Shown here one piece after another: positions 25,138-32,778 of a stretch of 35,857 nucleotides of DNA. The notes below the pieces were generated by a model. That model worked only from the letters and a program-made list of their open reading frames with translations. It had not been told where the DNA came from and did not search any database. Position 1 is the stretch's first letter. Each line of letters begins with the position of its first letter. The stretch comes from Candidatus Omnitrophota bacterium. Lineage in GTDB: Bacteria > Omnitrophota > Gorgyraeia > Gygaellales > Profunditerraquicolaceae. The stretch is from positions 1 to 35,857 of the forward strand of contig JAQTTQ010000010.1 of NCBI GenBank assembly GCA_028710685.1. The letters are read 5' to 3'. A program made the position numbers and the translations under genes.

Positions 25138-25832
25138 AAATTATATTGCGGCTGTATTTTTTAGCGGTTTTCTTAAATTTATTTTTATCTTCTGCCAAGG
25201 CAGATATAATTAAGCTTAAAAGCGGAAGGAGCGTGGAGGGGATTATTAATAGTGAGGATGAACAGTTTGTGGGGCTTGAGATTGACGCGGGAGTAGTTAA
25301 ATTTGCAAAAAGCCAGATTTTGGATATCTTAAGGTCTTCTGCTGCTGAACGTAATTCTTTACGGGAAAATTGGCAGAGAAAAAAGGCAGATTTTAACAAG
25401 AAGTTGGTTAATAAAAAAAACGAGGAGGAAGGCAGGCCGAAGGAATTGGGTTTCTCCTATGATGCCAAGGGGATAATCGTAAGGGTGATATTGAATAATA
25501 AGGTTGAAACGACTATGGTGCTTGATACCGGCGCCTCGCTGATTCTTTTGACAAGGGGAGTTGCCAAGAATCTGGGTATTAATTTAGATAGGCTTAAGCC
25601 TGACACCAGGATAAGGGTAGCAGATGGCAGGACGGTTGAGGCCTCCCGCATTGTTTTAAATAATGTGAGGGTAGAAGGGTGTGAGGCTAATAATGTCGAT
25701 GCCGTTGTGCTTATGGCGGACAGGGGAGATTTTGGATTTCGAGACGGCCTCCTGGGTATGTCTTTTTTGAAGAATTTCAACTTTAAGATCGACCATAAAG
25801 AGAAAAAACTAATTTTGGAGAAAATAAAATGA
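25134..25832 (+). CDS. Secreted retropepsin-like aspartic protease
   Basis: A 232-residue protein with a signal peptide (about 1-23). A short N-terminal domain (24-70, [19 protein letters not shown]) resembles the small beta-sheet modules often found on envelope proteins. A charged helical linker covers 70-102. Residues 105-232 form a clan AA protease domain: catalytic LDTGAS with Asp131, a VADGRTVEA flap-like segment and the terminal [11 protein letters not shown]. One DTG per chain implies a homodimer, as in retroviral proteases. It is probably periplasmic. Linked by ATGA overlaps to trpB2 and yjbQ. Substrate unknown. Confidence 0.85.
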   Translation: MKIILRLYFLAVFLNLFLSSAKADIIKLKSGRSVEGIINSEDEQFVGLEIDAGVVKFAKSQILDILRSSAAERNSLRENWQRKKADFNKKLVNKKNEEEGRPKELGFSYDAKGIIVRVILNNKVETTMVLDTGASLILLTRGVAKNLGINLDRLKPDTRIRVADGRTVEASRIVLNNVRVEGCEANNVDAVVLMADRGDFGFRDGLLGMSFLKNFNFKIDHKEKKLILEKIK

Positions 25833-26245
25833 AAAGTTATACGGAGTATCTTATTTTTAATACCCTTAAGCGGCAGGAATTCCTTAATATTACCGAAGAT
25901 GTAGAAGGTGCAGTAAAGAAAAGCGGGATTAAAGATGGTTTATGCCTGGTTAATGCCATGCATATTACAGCTTCGGTTTTTATTAATGATGACGAAAGCG
26001 GATTGCATAAAGATTTTGCTGCCTGGGTTGAGAAACTAGCACCCTACGGAAAAGATAGGTATCAGCATAATTTAACCGGGGAGGACAATGGGGATGCGCA
26101 TTTAAAGAGGACCATCATGGGTAGGGAGGTAGTTTGCGCAGTCACCGGCGGTAAGCTGGATTTTGGTCCGTGGGAACAGGTATTCTACGGTGAATTTGAC
26201 GGCCAGCGCAAAAAAAGGGTGCTGGTTAAGATTATAGGCGATTAA
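25829..26245 (+). CDS. YjbQ/UPF0047 family protein
   Basis: A 138-residue member of the YjbQ (UPF0047) family. It shows the conserved [15 protein letters not shown] segment and a C-terminal [20 protein letters not shown] with the family's final beta strand ([10 protein letters not shown]). E. coli YjbQ has weak thiamine-phosphate synthase activity, but the true role is uncertain. The central [19 protein letters not shown] contains the His and Asp expected for the family's metal or phosphate site. It starts in a 4-nt overlap with the protease gene. Confidence 0.9.
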   Translation: MKSYTEYLIFNTLKRQEFLNITEDVEGAVKKSGIKDGLCLVNAMHITASVFINDDESGLHKDFAAWVEKLAPYGKDRYQHNLTGEDNGDAHLKRTIMGREVVCAVTGGKLDFGPWEQVFYGEFDGQRKKRVLVKIIGD

Positions 26246-26267
26246 ATGTTAACGGCGAGGAATTATT

Positions 26268-27224
26268 ATGAAGATTAAAGATACTGAGATTAAGGTTATA
26301 GCTGGAGATATTACTGATTTTAAGGCTGATGCCATTGTTAATGCCGCAAATAATAAAGGTTTGATGGGAGGGGGCGTTGCGGGGGCGATAAAGAAAAAGG
26401 GCGGTGAGGCTATTGAAGATGAGGCGGTTAAAAAATGCCCCGTAAATATAGGGGAGGCGATCTTTACTTCCGCCGGAAGCCTAAGGGCTAAATATGTTAT
26501 TCATGCTGCAACTATGGGGATGGATTTTAAGACCGATGAGGTAAAAATACGCGATGCCTGCAGGAACTCTTTAAGGGTTGCTGATGAGCTGGGCGTTGAG
26601 TCGGTTGTCTTTCCGGCGCTTGGATGCGGGGTAGGAGGGTTTTCCTTATTGGCCTCGGCTAAAATAATGGCACAAGAGATTTGGCGCTATCTGAGAGAAG
26701 AAAGATCTAACCTTAAGGAAATATCCTTTTGTCTTTACAGCAAAGAGGCTTATGAGGTTTTTGATAAAGGGGTTATAAAATATCTTGAGCATATATTATA
26801 CAAGCTGCAAAACGGACCCTTTACTACGGTTGATGCTATTATTGAAGTTTCTGCCTCTTTGGCAGACAAGGGAGGCGGTATAGTTATAATCCAAAGAAGC
26901 AATCCTCCTTTTGGATGGGCCCTTCCCGGAGGATTTGTCGATTACGGCGAGAGCCTTGAAGCGGCGGTGGTAAGAGAGGCTAAGGAGGAGACCGGGCTGG
27001 ATATAGTTGATCTAAAACAATTGCATACTTATTCCAACCCTAAGCGGGATCCCCGCTTTCATACTATTGGCACGGTTTTCTCGGCTAAGGCAAAGGGAAG
27101 TCCAAAGGCGGGGGATGATGCAGCAGCCTTAAAGGTCATAAGCTTAAAAGATATTGAAGGATACGATTTTGCTTTTGATCATAAAGAAATTCTAATCGAT
27201 TATTTAAAATCTATTAAAGTTTAG
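26268..27224 (+). CDS. Macro domain-Nudix hydrolase fusion
   Basis: A 318-residue two-domain protein. Residues 1-170 are a macro domain, an ADP-ribose binding or hydrolysing module: AGDITDFKADAIVNAANN, GGGVAGAI and the phosphate loop FPALGCGVGGFS. Residues 185-315 are a Nudix hydrolase with an intact box, G222-x5-E228-x7-REAKEETGL (236-244). The HTYSNPKRDPRFHTIGTVF segment after the box resembles the ADP-ribose or NADH pyrophosphatase type. Together they could release ADP-ribose (or O-acetyl-ADP-ribose) and then split it to AMP and ribose 5-phosphate. GGCGAGGAA precedes the ATG, a moderate ribosome site. Its stop overlaps the stop of the opposing helicase gene. Confidence 0.93.
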   Translation: MKIKDTEIKVIAGDITDFKADAIVNAANNKGLMGGGVAGAIKKKGGEAIEDEAVKKCPVNIGEAIFTSAGSLRAKYVIHAATMGMDFKTDEVKIRDACRNSLRVADELGVESVVFPALGCGVGGFSLLASAKIMAQEIWRYLREERSNLKEISFCLYSKEAYEVFDKGVIKYLEHILYKLQNGPFTTVDAIIEVSASLADKGGGIVIIQRSNPPFGWALPGGFVDYGESLEAAVVREAKEETGLDIVDLKQLHTYSNPKRDPRFHTIGTVFSAKAKGSPKAGDDAAALKVISLKDIEGYDFAFDHKEILIDYLKSIKV

Positions 27225-29125
27225 CCTTCGCGCAGCTGCCTTTCGGCATCTATCACATCGCGGTTAATTACGCGTATGGTTTCCTTAATCTTATCCTTTA
27301 ATATGTAGGAGGCTACTTTTGCCTCAGAGATTTCCCGTAAGACCTGTACGCTCATCCTGAAATAGCGCACTACCTCGCCTTCATCAGTATCGCTAAAGCG
27401 TAGCATCTTGTCAAAGGTTGTCCCGCGAAGCCATGCCTCCATAGCGGTGCTTAAGTGGAAGTAGGGTATCTTGCTGAAAGGGTAAATACGGAAGCGCTGC
27501 TCCTTATTTTTAATCTTATCGTATATCTCTTCACAGATTTTCTTAGTCTGGCGGGTTGATTTTGAGAGGCTTGAAGGAATACGTTGATTCTTCCTCGGTT
27601 CGAATACTACGGCCGCGGCCACTACCCCCAATTCAAATTCATCCAGTTGTTCCAGGATCTGCTGATCATAAAGTTCGCTTAAAATTAATTCATACCCGTA
27701 AGCGGTCTTGGCAAATTGGCCCTTTTGGGTGATAGCCCCCTGGTCTATATGTCCCCAGTCTTTGAGGAGTTTTAACTTGGCCTCAATCAATCTTAAGGCC
27801 TCCTGCTGGTCATTTTTTCTGGATTGGTAGTAATGCAGGGATAAAGGGTATATTTTAAATAAATCCTCCTTATATTTCTCATATAGGTTAAGGATTGTGG
27901 CATAGGAAGTATTTAATTGGCTCTTTACTTCTTCCGGGGGGCCGTAAATAACTCTTTTAGCCTCCTCTATTCTCATCCTTTGCAGGTTAATGCGGGAATA
28001 AACAAACCCCTCTGTGTCTATCCCGCGCCTCCCGGCCCTCCCGGCCATCTGATAAAAGTCGCGGGTTTTCAAGTTACGCACATATTTTCCGTAAAATTTA
28101 CGCAGTCCGTCAAAGACAACCGAGCGCGAAGGCATATTTATCCCTAAGGCGAATGTTTCGGTAGTAAAGATTACCTTCAGCAGGCGGCTGGTGAAAAGCC
28201 TTTCTATAACTTCCTTTAATGTAGGAAGCATTCCTGCATGGTGGTAGGCAATACCTTTTTCTACGAGTTGGTATAAATTCTGGGCAGTCCGGTCGGATTT
28301 TAAACCGAATTTATCGCAAAGCGAGGCGTAGAGCTGCGTAATCTTTATTTTCTCATCCTTATTTAGGAAATTTAAACTAGCTAAATCTAAGGCGAGATCT
28401 TCGGCCCGTCTCCTTCCAAAAACAAAATATATACAGGGTAGTCCTTCCCGGTCGCGGATATAATTTATGAGTCCGAATAATTTATTAGGCTTGCCTGATC
28501 CTATTCTTTTAAGCCGGTCAATTTTATCCACTACTTCATTCCCGGATTGGAAATAGAAATGCAAAGGGACAGGGCGTTTTTCTTCGATTACGGTCTTAAC
28601 CGGCTTATTATGTATTGATTCTATCCAGGAGGCAAATTGTTTTATATTGGGTATAGTGGCGGAGAGGCCCAGTATATTCATCTGTTTGGGTAGGAATATA
28701 AGCGACTCTTCCCATACTGTCCCGCGTTCAGGGTTATCAATATAATGTATCTCATCAAATATCACCCAGGAGTATTTGTCTAATGAGGCTGGCTCATCGA
28801 GAATCTTATTACGCAATATCTCCGTGGTCATAATTAAAACCGGGGCAAAAGGATTTAAAGAAACATCCCCGGTTAATATCCCGATATTATCTTTAAACTG
28901 CCCCTGGAAATCCCTGAATTTTTGATTGGAGAGGGCTTTAATCGGAGCGGTATAAATTACCCCGATATCCTTTTCTAGGGCGGTTGAGATGACATGTTCG
29001 GCTATGGCGGTTTTCCCTGCGCCCGTAGGGGCAGAAACGATAACCGAATGACCCTGATTAATATGATTAATTGCTTCTTCCTGGAAATGATCGTAAACCA
29101 TAAAATCATTATAGTCTAAAATCAT
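27221..29125 (-). CDS. Ski2-like DExH RNA/DNA helicase
   Basis: A 634-residue superfamily 2 helicase. Motif I is APTGAGKTA (32-40), motif II DEIH (124-127), motif III SAT (155-157). The Ski2/Mtr4-type YHHAGMLPT lies at 294-302, followed by FATETLA-like TTETFALGIN (321-330), and motif VI is QMAGRAGRRGID (359-370). A helical C-terminal region follows. It lacks the large arch domain of Mtr4 and is much shorter than mycobacterial HelY. Bacterial Ski2-like proteins are believed to unwind RNA, but the substrate here is unknown. It is the only minus-strand gene. No clear ribosome site precedes the ATG at 29125; an in-frame ATG at 29101 is an alternative start. Confidence 0.9.
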   Translation of the reverse strand: MILDYNDFMVYDHFQEEAINHINQGHSVIVSAPTGAGKTAIAEHVISTALEKDIGVIYTAPIKALSNQKFRDFQGQFKDNIGILTGDVSLNPFAPVLIMTTEILRNKILDEPASLDKYSWVIFDEIHYIDNPERGTVWEESLIFLPKQMNILGLSATIPNIKQFASWIESIHNKPVKTVIEEKRPVPLHFYFQSGNEVVDKIDRLKRIGSGKPNKLFGLINYIRDREGLPCIYFVFGRRRAEDLALDLASLNFLNKDEKIKITQLYASLCDKFGLKSDRTAQNLYQLVEKGIAYHHAGMLPTLKEVIERLFTSRLLKVIFTTETFALGINMPSRSVVFDGLRKFYGKYVRNLKTRDFYQMAGRAGRRGIDTEGFVYSRINLQRMRIEEAKRVIYGPPEEVKSQLNTSYATILNLYEKYKEDLFKIYPLSLHYYQSRKNDQQEALRLIEAKLKLLKDWGHIDQGAITQKGQFAKTAYGYELILSELYDQQILEQLDEFELGVVAAAVVFEPRKNQRIPSSLSKSTRQTKKICEEIYDKIKNKEQRFRIYPFSKIPYFHLSTAMEAWLRGTTFDKMLRFSDTDEGEVVRYFRMSVQVLREISEAKVASYILKDKIKETIRVINRDVIDAERQLREG

Positions 29126-29152
29126 TGATTTATCTAATAAAAATAGTAAAAT
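29125..29152 (+). promoter_or_regulatory. Promoter for the nuclease-aroC unit
   Basis: TTGATT (29125-29130), a 16-nt spacer and TAAAAT (29147-29152, 5 of 6) lie in the short divergent gap. The expected start near 29159 gives a leader of about 30 nt to the ATG at 29189. The -35 box touches the helicase start codon on the other strand. Confidence 0.45.
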
Positions 29153-29188
29153 GAATAAATAGGCCTTTTACCCTAGAAAGGAGTTTAG

Positions 29189-29758
29189 ATGCGGAATCTG
29201 CTTTTTGTTTCTATTTTTGTTCTTGGGGTGTTCCTTTACCCAGGCTTTCTTCACGCAGGGGATTTGGATCCTAAGTATCACTCTAAAGAGGAATTCAGCC
29301 TCAAGATTCCTTTCGGCAGAAACTATAATTATACGAATATTTTAGTTAAAAGGGTAGTGGATGGCGACACGCTTCTTTTAGAGAGCGGGGAGAGGGTGCG
29401 TTTAATTGGGATTGATACTCCGGAGATGCATGATTCTGATAAATTAACCCGTGACTCTAAGCGTAGCGGAGTTAACGCCTCTAAGATCAGGGCTATGGGG
29501 CGCAAGTCTTATGAATTCACCAAGAAAATTCTGGAGGGTAAGAGGGTAAGCCTGGAATTTGATGTTGAGAAGTACGATAAATACAAGAGGCTGCTTGCCT
29601 ATGTTTATTTAGAAGACGGGACATTTGTAAATGCGCAAATAGTGAAAGAGGGGTACGCCTCTCTTATGACATACCCCCCGAATGTAAAATATGCGGATTT
29701 GTTGCTAGGATTATATCAGGAGGCCCGCCAGAACCAGCGCGGGTTATGGAAAGACTAA
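29189..29758 (+). CDS. Secreted staphylococcal-nuclease-like protein
   Basis: A 189-residue protein with a signal peptide (about 1-23, ending FLHAG). An SNase domain covers about 48-188. The core is VVDGDTLLLESGERVRLIGI (56-75) followed by DTPE (76-79), and later DKYKRLLAYVYLEDG and GYASLMTYPPN, which together hold the Arg, Asp and Glu residues expected of the calcium-dependent nuclease site. Likely an exported or periplasmic nuclease. AAAGGAG sits 5 nt before the ATG. It is followed 10 nt later by aroC, so the two are probably co-transcribed. Confidence 0.9.
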   Translation: MRNLLFVSIFVLGVFLYPGFLHAGDLDPKYHSKEEFSLKIPFGRNYNYTNILVKRVVDGDTLLLESGERVRLIGIDTPEMHDSDKLTRDSKRSGVNASKIRAMGRKSYEFTKKILEGKRVSLEFDVEKYDKYKRLLAYVYLEDGTFVNAQIVKEGYASLMTYPPNVKYADLLLGLYQEARQNQRGLWKD

Positions 29759-29768
29759 GGAGGGTATT

Positions 29769-30809
29769 ATGTTAAGATACTTAACTGCAGGCGAGTCGCA
29801 CGGCAGGGCCATCGTAGCTATATTAGAAGGCATGCCGGCAGGCCTGAGAATAGATTTAAAAGCGGTAAATAGCGAGCTTAGGCGCAGGCAGCAGGGTTTT
29901 GGCCGCGGAAAGCGTATGCAGATAGAAAATGATACTGCTGAATTGCTTTCCGGGGTTAAGAATAATCTTACATTAGGCAGTCCGCTAACCTTGCTGGTAA
30001 GGAATAAGGATTTTAGCATTGAGAAGTTACATAAGGTATTATGTCCAAGGCCCGGGCATGCGGATCTTGCGGGTCTTTTGAAGTACGGTTTTAATGATAT
30101 TCGTGAGGTTTTAGAACGCGCCTCAGCCAGGGGTACGGTTGCTTCCGTAGGCATAGGTGCTTTATGCAAGATTTTTTTAAGAGAGTTCAATATCGCTATA
30201 TCCAGCAGGGTGTTATCTGTTGCCGGAGATGATTCTTCCGTGGGCATGAAGGCGGTGATCAGCGAGGCTATAAAGTCTAAGGATACTGTGGGGGGGATAT
30301 TTGAGGTTAGGGCCTGCGGGGTTCCCGTAGGATTAGGCAGCTATGTCCAGCCTGATAAAAGGCTTGATGGGCGCCTGGCCCAGGCAATAATTTCTATTCC
30401 AGGCATTAAGGCCTTAGAATTCGGGTTGGGTTTTGGTTATGCGGTAAGTTTTGGGTCAAAGGTGCACGATCCGATATATAAGAATAAGAATAAGGGTTTC
30501 TTGCGCAAAAGTAATAATTCTGGGGGTATTGAAGGCGGGATATCAAACGGTGAAGATATAATCTTGCGCGCATGCATGAAACCGATTTGTACATTAATGA
30601 ATCCGCTTGATTCGGTAAACATAAAAACCAAAAAGGCATCTAAGGCAGCTGTCGAACGTACGGATACCTGCGTGGTAAGCGCTGCCGGGGTTGTGGCAGA
30701 ATCTGCCTGCGCCTATGTCCTGGTAGACCTTTTCCTGGATAAATTTGGGTCAGATTCCCTTGCGGATATAAAAAATAATTATAAAAATTACCTGAAAAGA
30801 ATTAGTTAG
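29769..30809 (+). CDS. aroC: Chorismate synthase
   Basis: A 346-residue FMN-dependent enzyme that turns 5-enolpyruvylshikimate 3-phosphate into chorismate. Landmarks are LTAGESHGRAIVAILEGMPAG at the start, GRGKRMQIENDTAELLSGV, RPGHADLAGLLKYGFNDIRE and the family signature ERASARGTVASVGIGAL. The usual SARETAAR is SARGTVAS here, which still fits the PROSITE-style pattern. GGIEGGISNGEDI and ERTDTCVVSAAGVVAE complete it. AAGGAGGG precedes the ATG at good distance. It pairs with aroK downstream as a split shikimate-pathway pair with spoVG between them. Confidence 0.95.
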   Translation: MLRYLTAGESHGRAIVAILEGMPAGLRIDLKAVNSELRRRQQGFGRGKRMQIENDTAELLSGVKNNLTLGSPLTLLVRNKDFSIEKLHKVLCPRPGHADLAGLLKYGFNDIREVLERASARGTVASVGIGALCKIFLREFNIAISSRVLSVAGDDSSVGMKAVISEAIKSKDTVGGIFEVRACGVPVGLGSYVQPDKRLDGRLAQAIISIPGIKALEFGLGFGYAVSFGSKVHDPIYKNKNKGFLRKSNNSGGIEGGISNGEDIILRACMKPICTLMNPLDSVNIKTKKASKAAVERTDTCVVSAAGVVAESACAYVLVDLFLDKFGSDSLADIKNNYKNYLKRIS

Positions 30810-30818
30810 ATTTTGCTT

Positions 30819-30847
30819 CCTCCTTCGTCTATTAGTACGGAAGGAGG
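30819..30847 (+). promoter_or_regulatory. Hairpin that sequesters the spoVG Shine-Dalgarno
   Basis: CCTCCTTC (30819-30826) is an exact complement of GAAGGAGG (30840-30847), with GT/AC adding two more pairs across one bulged G. The 3' arm is the spoVG ribosome site. AAGGAGGTGAT (30841-30851) would match the canonical 16S rRNA 3' end over 11 nt, while the 5' arm mimics that anti-Shine-Dalgarno. The stem should block initiation until opened. No T-run follows, so it is not a terminator. Confidence 0.65.
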
Positions 30848-30855
30848 TGATAGCG

Positions 30856-31113
30856 ATGTCTGAGGGGTTAAGTTTAAAGGTAGTTAGGCTTTACAGGTTG
30901 GGGGGAGATTCAAAGACTAAGGCCTTCTTGGATATAGCCTTAGGAGATTTTATCGTTAAGGGGCTGAAGATTATCCAAGGGCAAAAGGGGTTATTTCTGA
31001 GTATGCCTCAGGATAAGGCTAAAGACGGTAAGTGGTACAATGCCTTTTATCCTGTCACTAAAGAGGCACGGCAGGCCTTGACGGATATAGTCTTGGCTGC
31101 CTATCAAGAGTAA
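30856..31113 (+). CDS. spoVG: SpoVG family regulatory protein
   Basis: An 85-residue protein of the SpoVG family, recognised from the KVVRLYRLGGDSKTKAFLDI opening, the central FIVKGLKIIQGQKGLFLSMP and the closing YPVTKEARQALTDIVLAAY. Relatives bind DNA and RNA and act as global regulators in Firmicutes and spirochetes. There is no sporulation context here. The ATG at 30856 is chosen because AAGGAGG (30841-30847) lies 8 nt upstream; the in-frame GTG at 30847 overlaps that site. The ribosome site is held in a hairpin, so translation may be controlled. It sits between aroC and aroK. Confidence 0.9.
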   Translation: MSEGLSLKVVRLYRLGGDSKTKAFLDIALGDFIVKGLKIIQGQKGLFLSMPQDKAKDGKWYNAFYPVTKEARQALTDIVLAAYQE

Positions 31114-31124
31114 AATACAACAGT

Positions 31125-31160
31125 AGGTATAGGTAAGGGCGCCTGCCTTTGCCTATACCT
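31125..31160. other. 15-bp intergenic hairpin after spoVG
   Basis: Arms at 31125-31139 and 31146-31160 pair over 15 positions (two G-T wobbles) around a 6-base loop CGCCTG. It occupies most of the 73-nt gap between spoVG and aroK. TAATTAGG follows, not a T-run, so it is only a possible terminator; it could instead stabilise the spoVG transcript end. Confidence 0.6.
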
Positions 31161-31186
31161 TAATTAGGCAAAAGGGTATTGTAGCA

Positions 31187-31693
31187 ATGAATAATATTTA
31201 TCTGGTTGGTTTTATGGGGACCGGTAAGAGTGCGGTAGGATGTGAATTGGCCAAGAAAAAGAAATGGCGTTTTGTTGATTTAGATGAGTTGATTGAGTTG
31301 AGAGAAGGCAGATGCATAGCCGACATTTTCTCTAAGAAGGGAGAACCTTACTTCAGGCGCCTCGAGAAAAAAATATTGGCAGAGGTAGCCAAAGAAAATA
31401 AATTTATAGTCTCTTGCGGGGGCGGGGTTGTTACTAACGAAGATAATATAAGGGTGATGAAAGAGACCGGTTTTATTGTCTGCCTTAAGGCTACGCCTGC
31501 CGTTATCCTCAGGAGGACAAAGCAAATGGCTGGATGCCGGCCATTGCTTAATGTCAATAATCCAAAAGAAAGAATAGGGCTTTTGCTTAAATTACGGGCC
31601 CCTTATTATGCCAAAGCGCATAAATCAATAAATACATCCAGGCTTTCCGTTGCTGAAGTGGCGGATGAGGTTATAAAATTAATTAAAAGATGA
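31187..31693 (+). CDS. aroK: Shikimate kinase
   Basis: A 168-residue P-loop kinase that phosphorylates shikimate with ATP. The Walker A is GFMGTGKSAVG (8-18), followed by the shikimate-binding DLDELIE region and a CGGGVV motif near 77-82. The LID Arg is in the MAGCRPLL segment (about 113-120). Length is normal for the AroK/AroL family. An AAAAGGG ribosome site lies upstream. It overlaps dprA in an ATGA junction. Confidence 0.94.
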   Translation: MNNIYLVGFMGTGKSAVGCELAKKKKWRFVDLDELIELREGRCIADIFSKKGEPYFRRLEKKILAEVAKENKFIVSCGGGVVTNEDNIRVMKETGFIVCLKATPAVILRRTKQMAGCRPLLNVNNPKERIGLLLKLRAPYYAKAHKSINTSRLSVAEVADEVIKLIKR

Positions 31694-32778
31694 ACAAACT
31701 CGAAGCTTTGGTTGCCCTGAATAAGGTCGGCGGGATAGGCAGCGTTAAGCTTAATAAGCTGATTGAGTATTTTCAAAGCCCCGAGGGTGTTTTACGCGCC
31801 CCTTACGAAAGGCTCTCGTCGGTTCTTGGCATAAAAGATAGATCTGCCGAAAGAATTGTTTCTTTGGGTAAAGAAGGCGTAAAAGAAGAATTGCTCTCTG
31901 CCGAGAAGATGGGGCTTAAGATTCTGACGATTGAGGATAAGGATTTTCCCCGTAATCTTAAAAGTATACCTTCCTGCCCGCTTGTACTTTATGTAAAAGG
32001 TGAATTAAGGCCTGAGGATAATTTTTCTATTGGTATTGTAGGCTCACGCAGGGCTTCTTTTTACGGATTAACCCAGGCCCAGGAATTTGCCTTTGGTTTA
32101 GCTAACCAGGGATTTACCGTTATATCGGGTATGGCCCGCGGGATAGATACTTATAGCCACAGGGGGGCGTTAAAGGCGGGTAAACGCACCATTGCCGTAA
32201 TCGGAAGCGGTTTTAATTATTTATACCCTGAAGAGAATAGAAACTTAGCCCAGGAGATCTCTGAAAACGGGGCAGTAATCTCCGAGTTTCCCTTGGATGC
32301 CAAGCCCATGCCTCAGAATTTTCCCAGGCGTAACCGCCTTATAAGCGGAATGAGCCTGGGGGTTTTGGTGGTTGAGGCAGCTAAAAACAGCGGAGCCCTT
32401 ATAACTGCGGATTTCGCACTTGAACAGGGCAGGGAGGTATTTGCCATCCCGGGTAAAATTGATTCGGCAAATTCTTTTGGCACCAATGAGTTAATAAAAC
32501 AGGGGGCTAAGCTGGTTACTAACCTCAATGATGTATTAGAAGAATTTAACCTGCCTTCTTTATCTTTAGATAAGAAGCCATCCGAAGATAAATTTATCCC
32601 TAAGGCAGAAGAAGAGGATAAGGTATATGGTTTAATATCTAATCAGGCTGTTCAATTGGACGACCTTGTTGAGCTTACGGGTATGGATATTCCAAGTATC
32701 TCCGGTGTACTTTTTAAGCTTATGGTAAGAAAATTAGTTAGGGAGCTTCCGGGCAAACATTATATGAGGTATTCTTAA
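31690..32778 (+). CDS. dprA: DNA processing protein DprA (Smf)
   Basis: A 362-residue protein that loads RecA on incoming single-stranded DNA during transformation and is also found in non-competent bacteria. It has an N-terminal helix-hairpin-helix/SAM-like part (1-75, LNKVGGIGSVKLNKLIEYF). The Rossmann-like core shows GIVGSRRASFYG, SGMARGIDTYSHRGAL, IAVIGSGFNYLYPEEN and FPRRNRLISGMS. A C-terminal winged-helix domain (about 300-362) completes it. It overlaps aroK by 4 nt and topA by 1 nt. The order dprA-topA-xerC echoes the Bacillus arrangement. Confidence 0.95.
   Translation: MNKLEALVALNKVGGIGSVKLNKLIEYFQSPEGVLRAPYERLSSVLGIKDRSAERIVSLGKEGVKEELLSAEKMGLKILTIEDKDFPRNLKSIPSCPLVLYVKGELRPEDNFSIGIVGSRRASFYGLTQAQEFAFGLANQGFTVISGMARGIDTYSHRGALKAGKRTIAVIGSGFNYLYPEENRNLAQEISENGAVISEFPLDAKPMPQNFPRRNRLISGMSLGVLVVEAAKNSGALITADFALEQGREVFAIPGKIDSANSFGTNELIKQGAKLVTNLNDVLEEFNLPSLSLDKKPSEDKFIPKAEEEDKVYGLISNQAVQLDDLVELTGMDIPSISGVLFKLMVRKLVRELPGKHYMRYS

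Noticed and set aside
31125-31160. Clear Rho-independent terminator after spoVG
   Set aside because: The stem is strong, but TAATTAGG follows instead of a T-run, so it is listed only as a hairpin.
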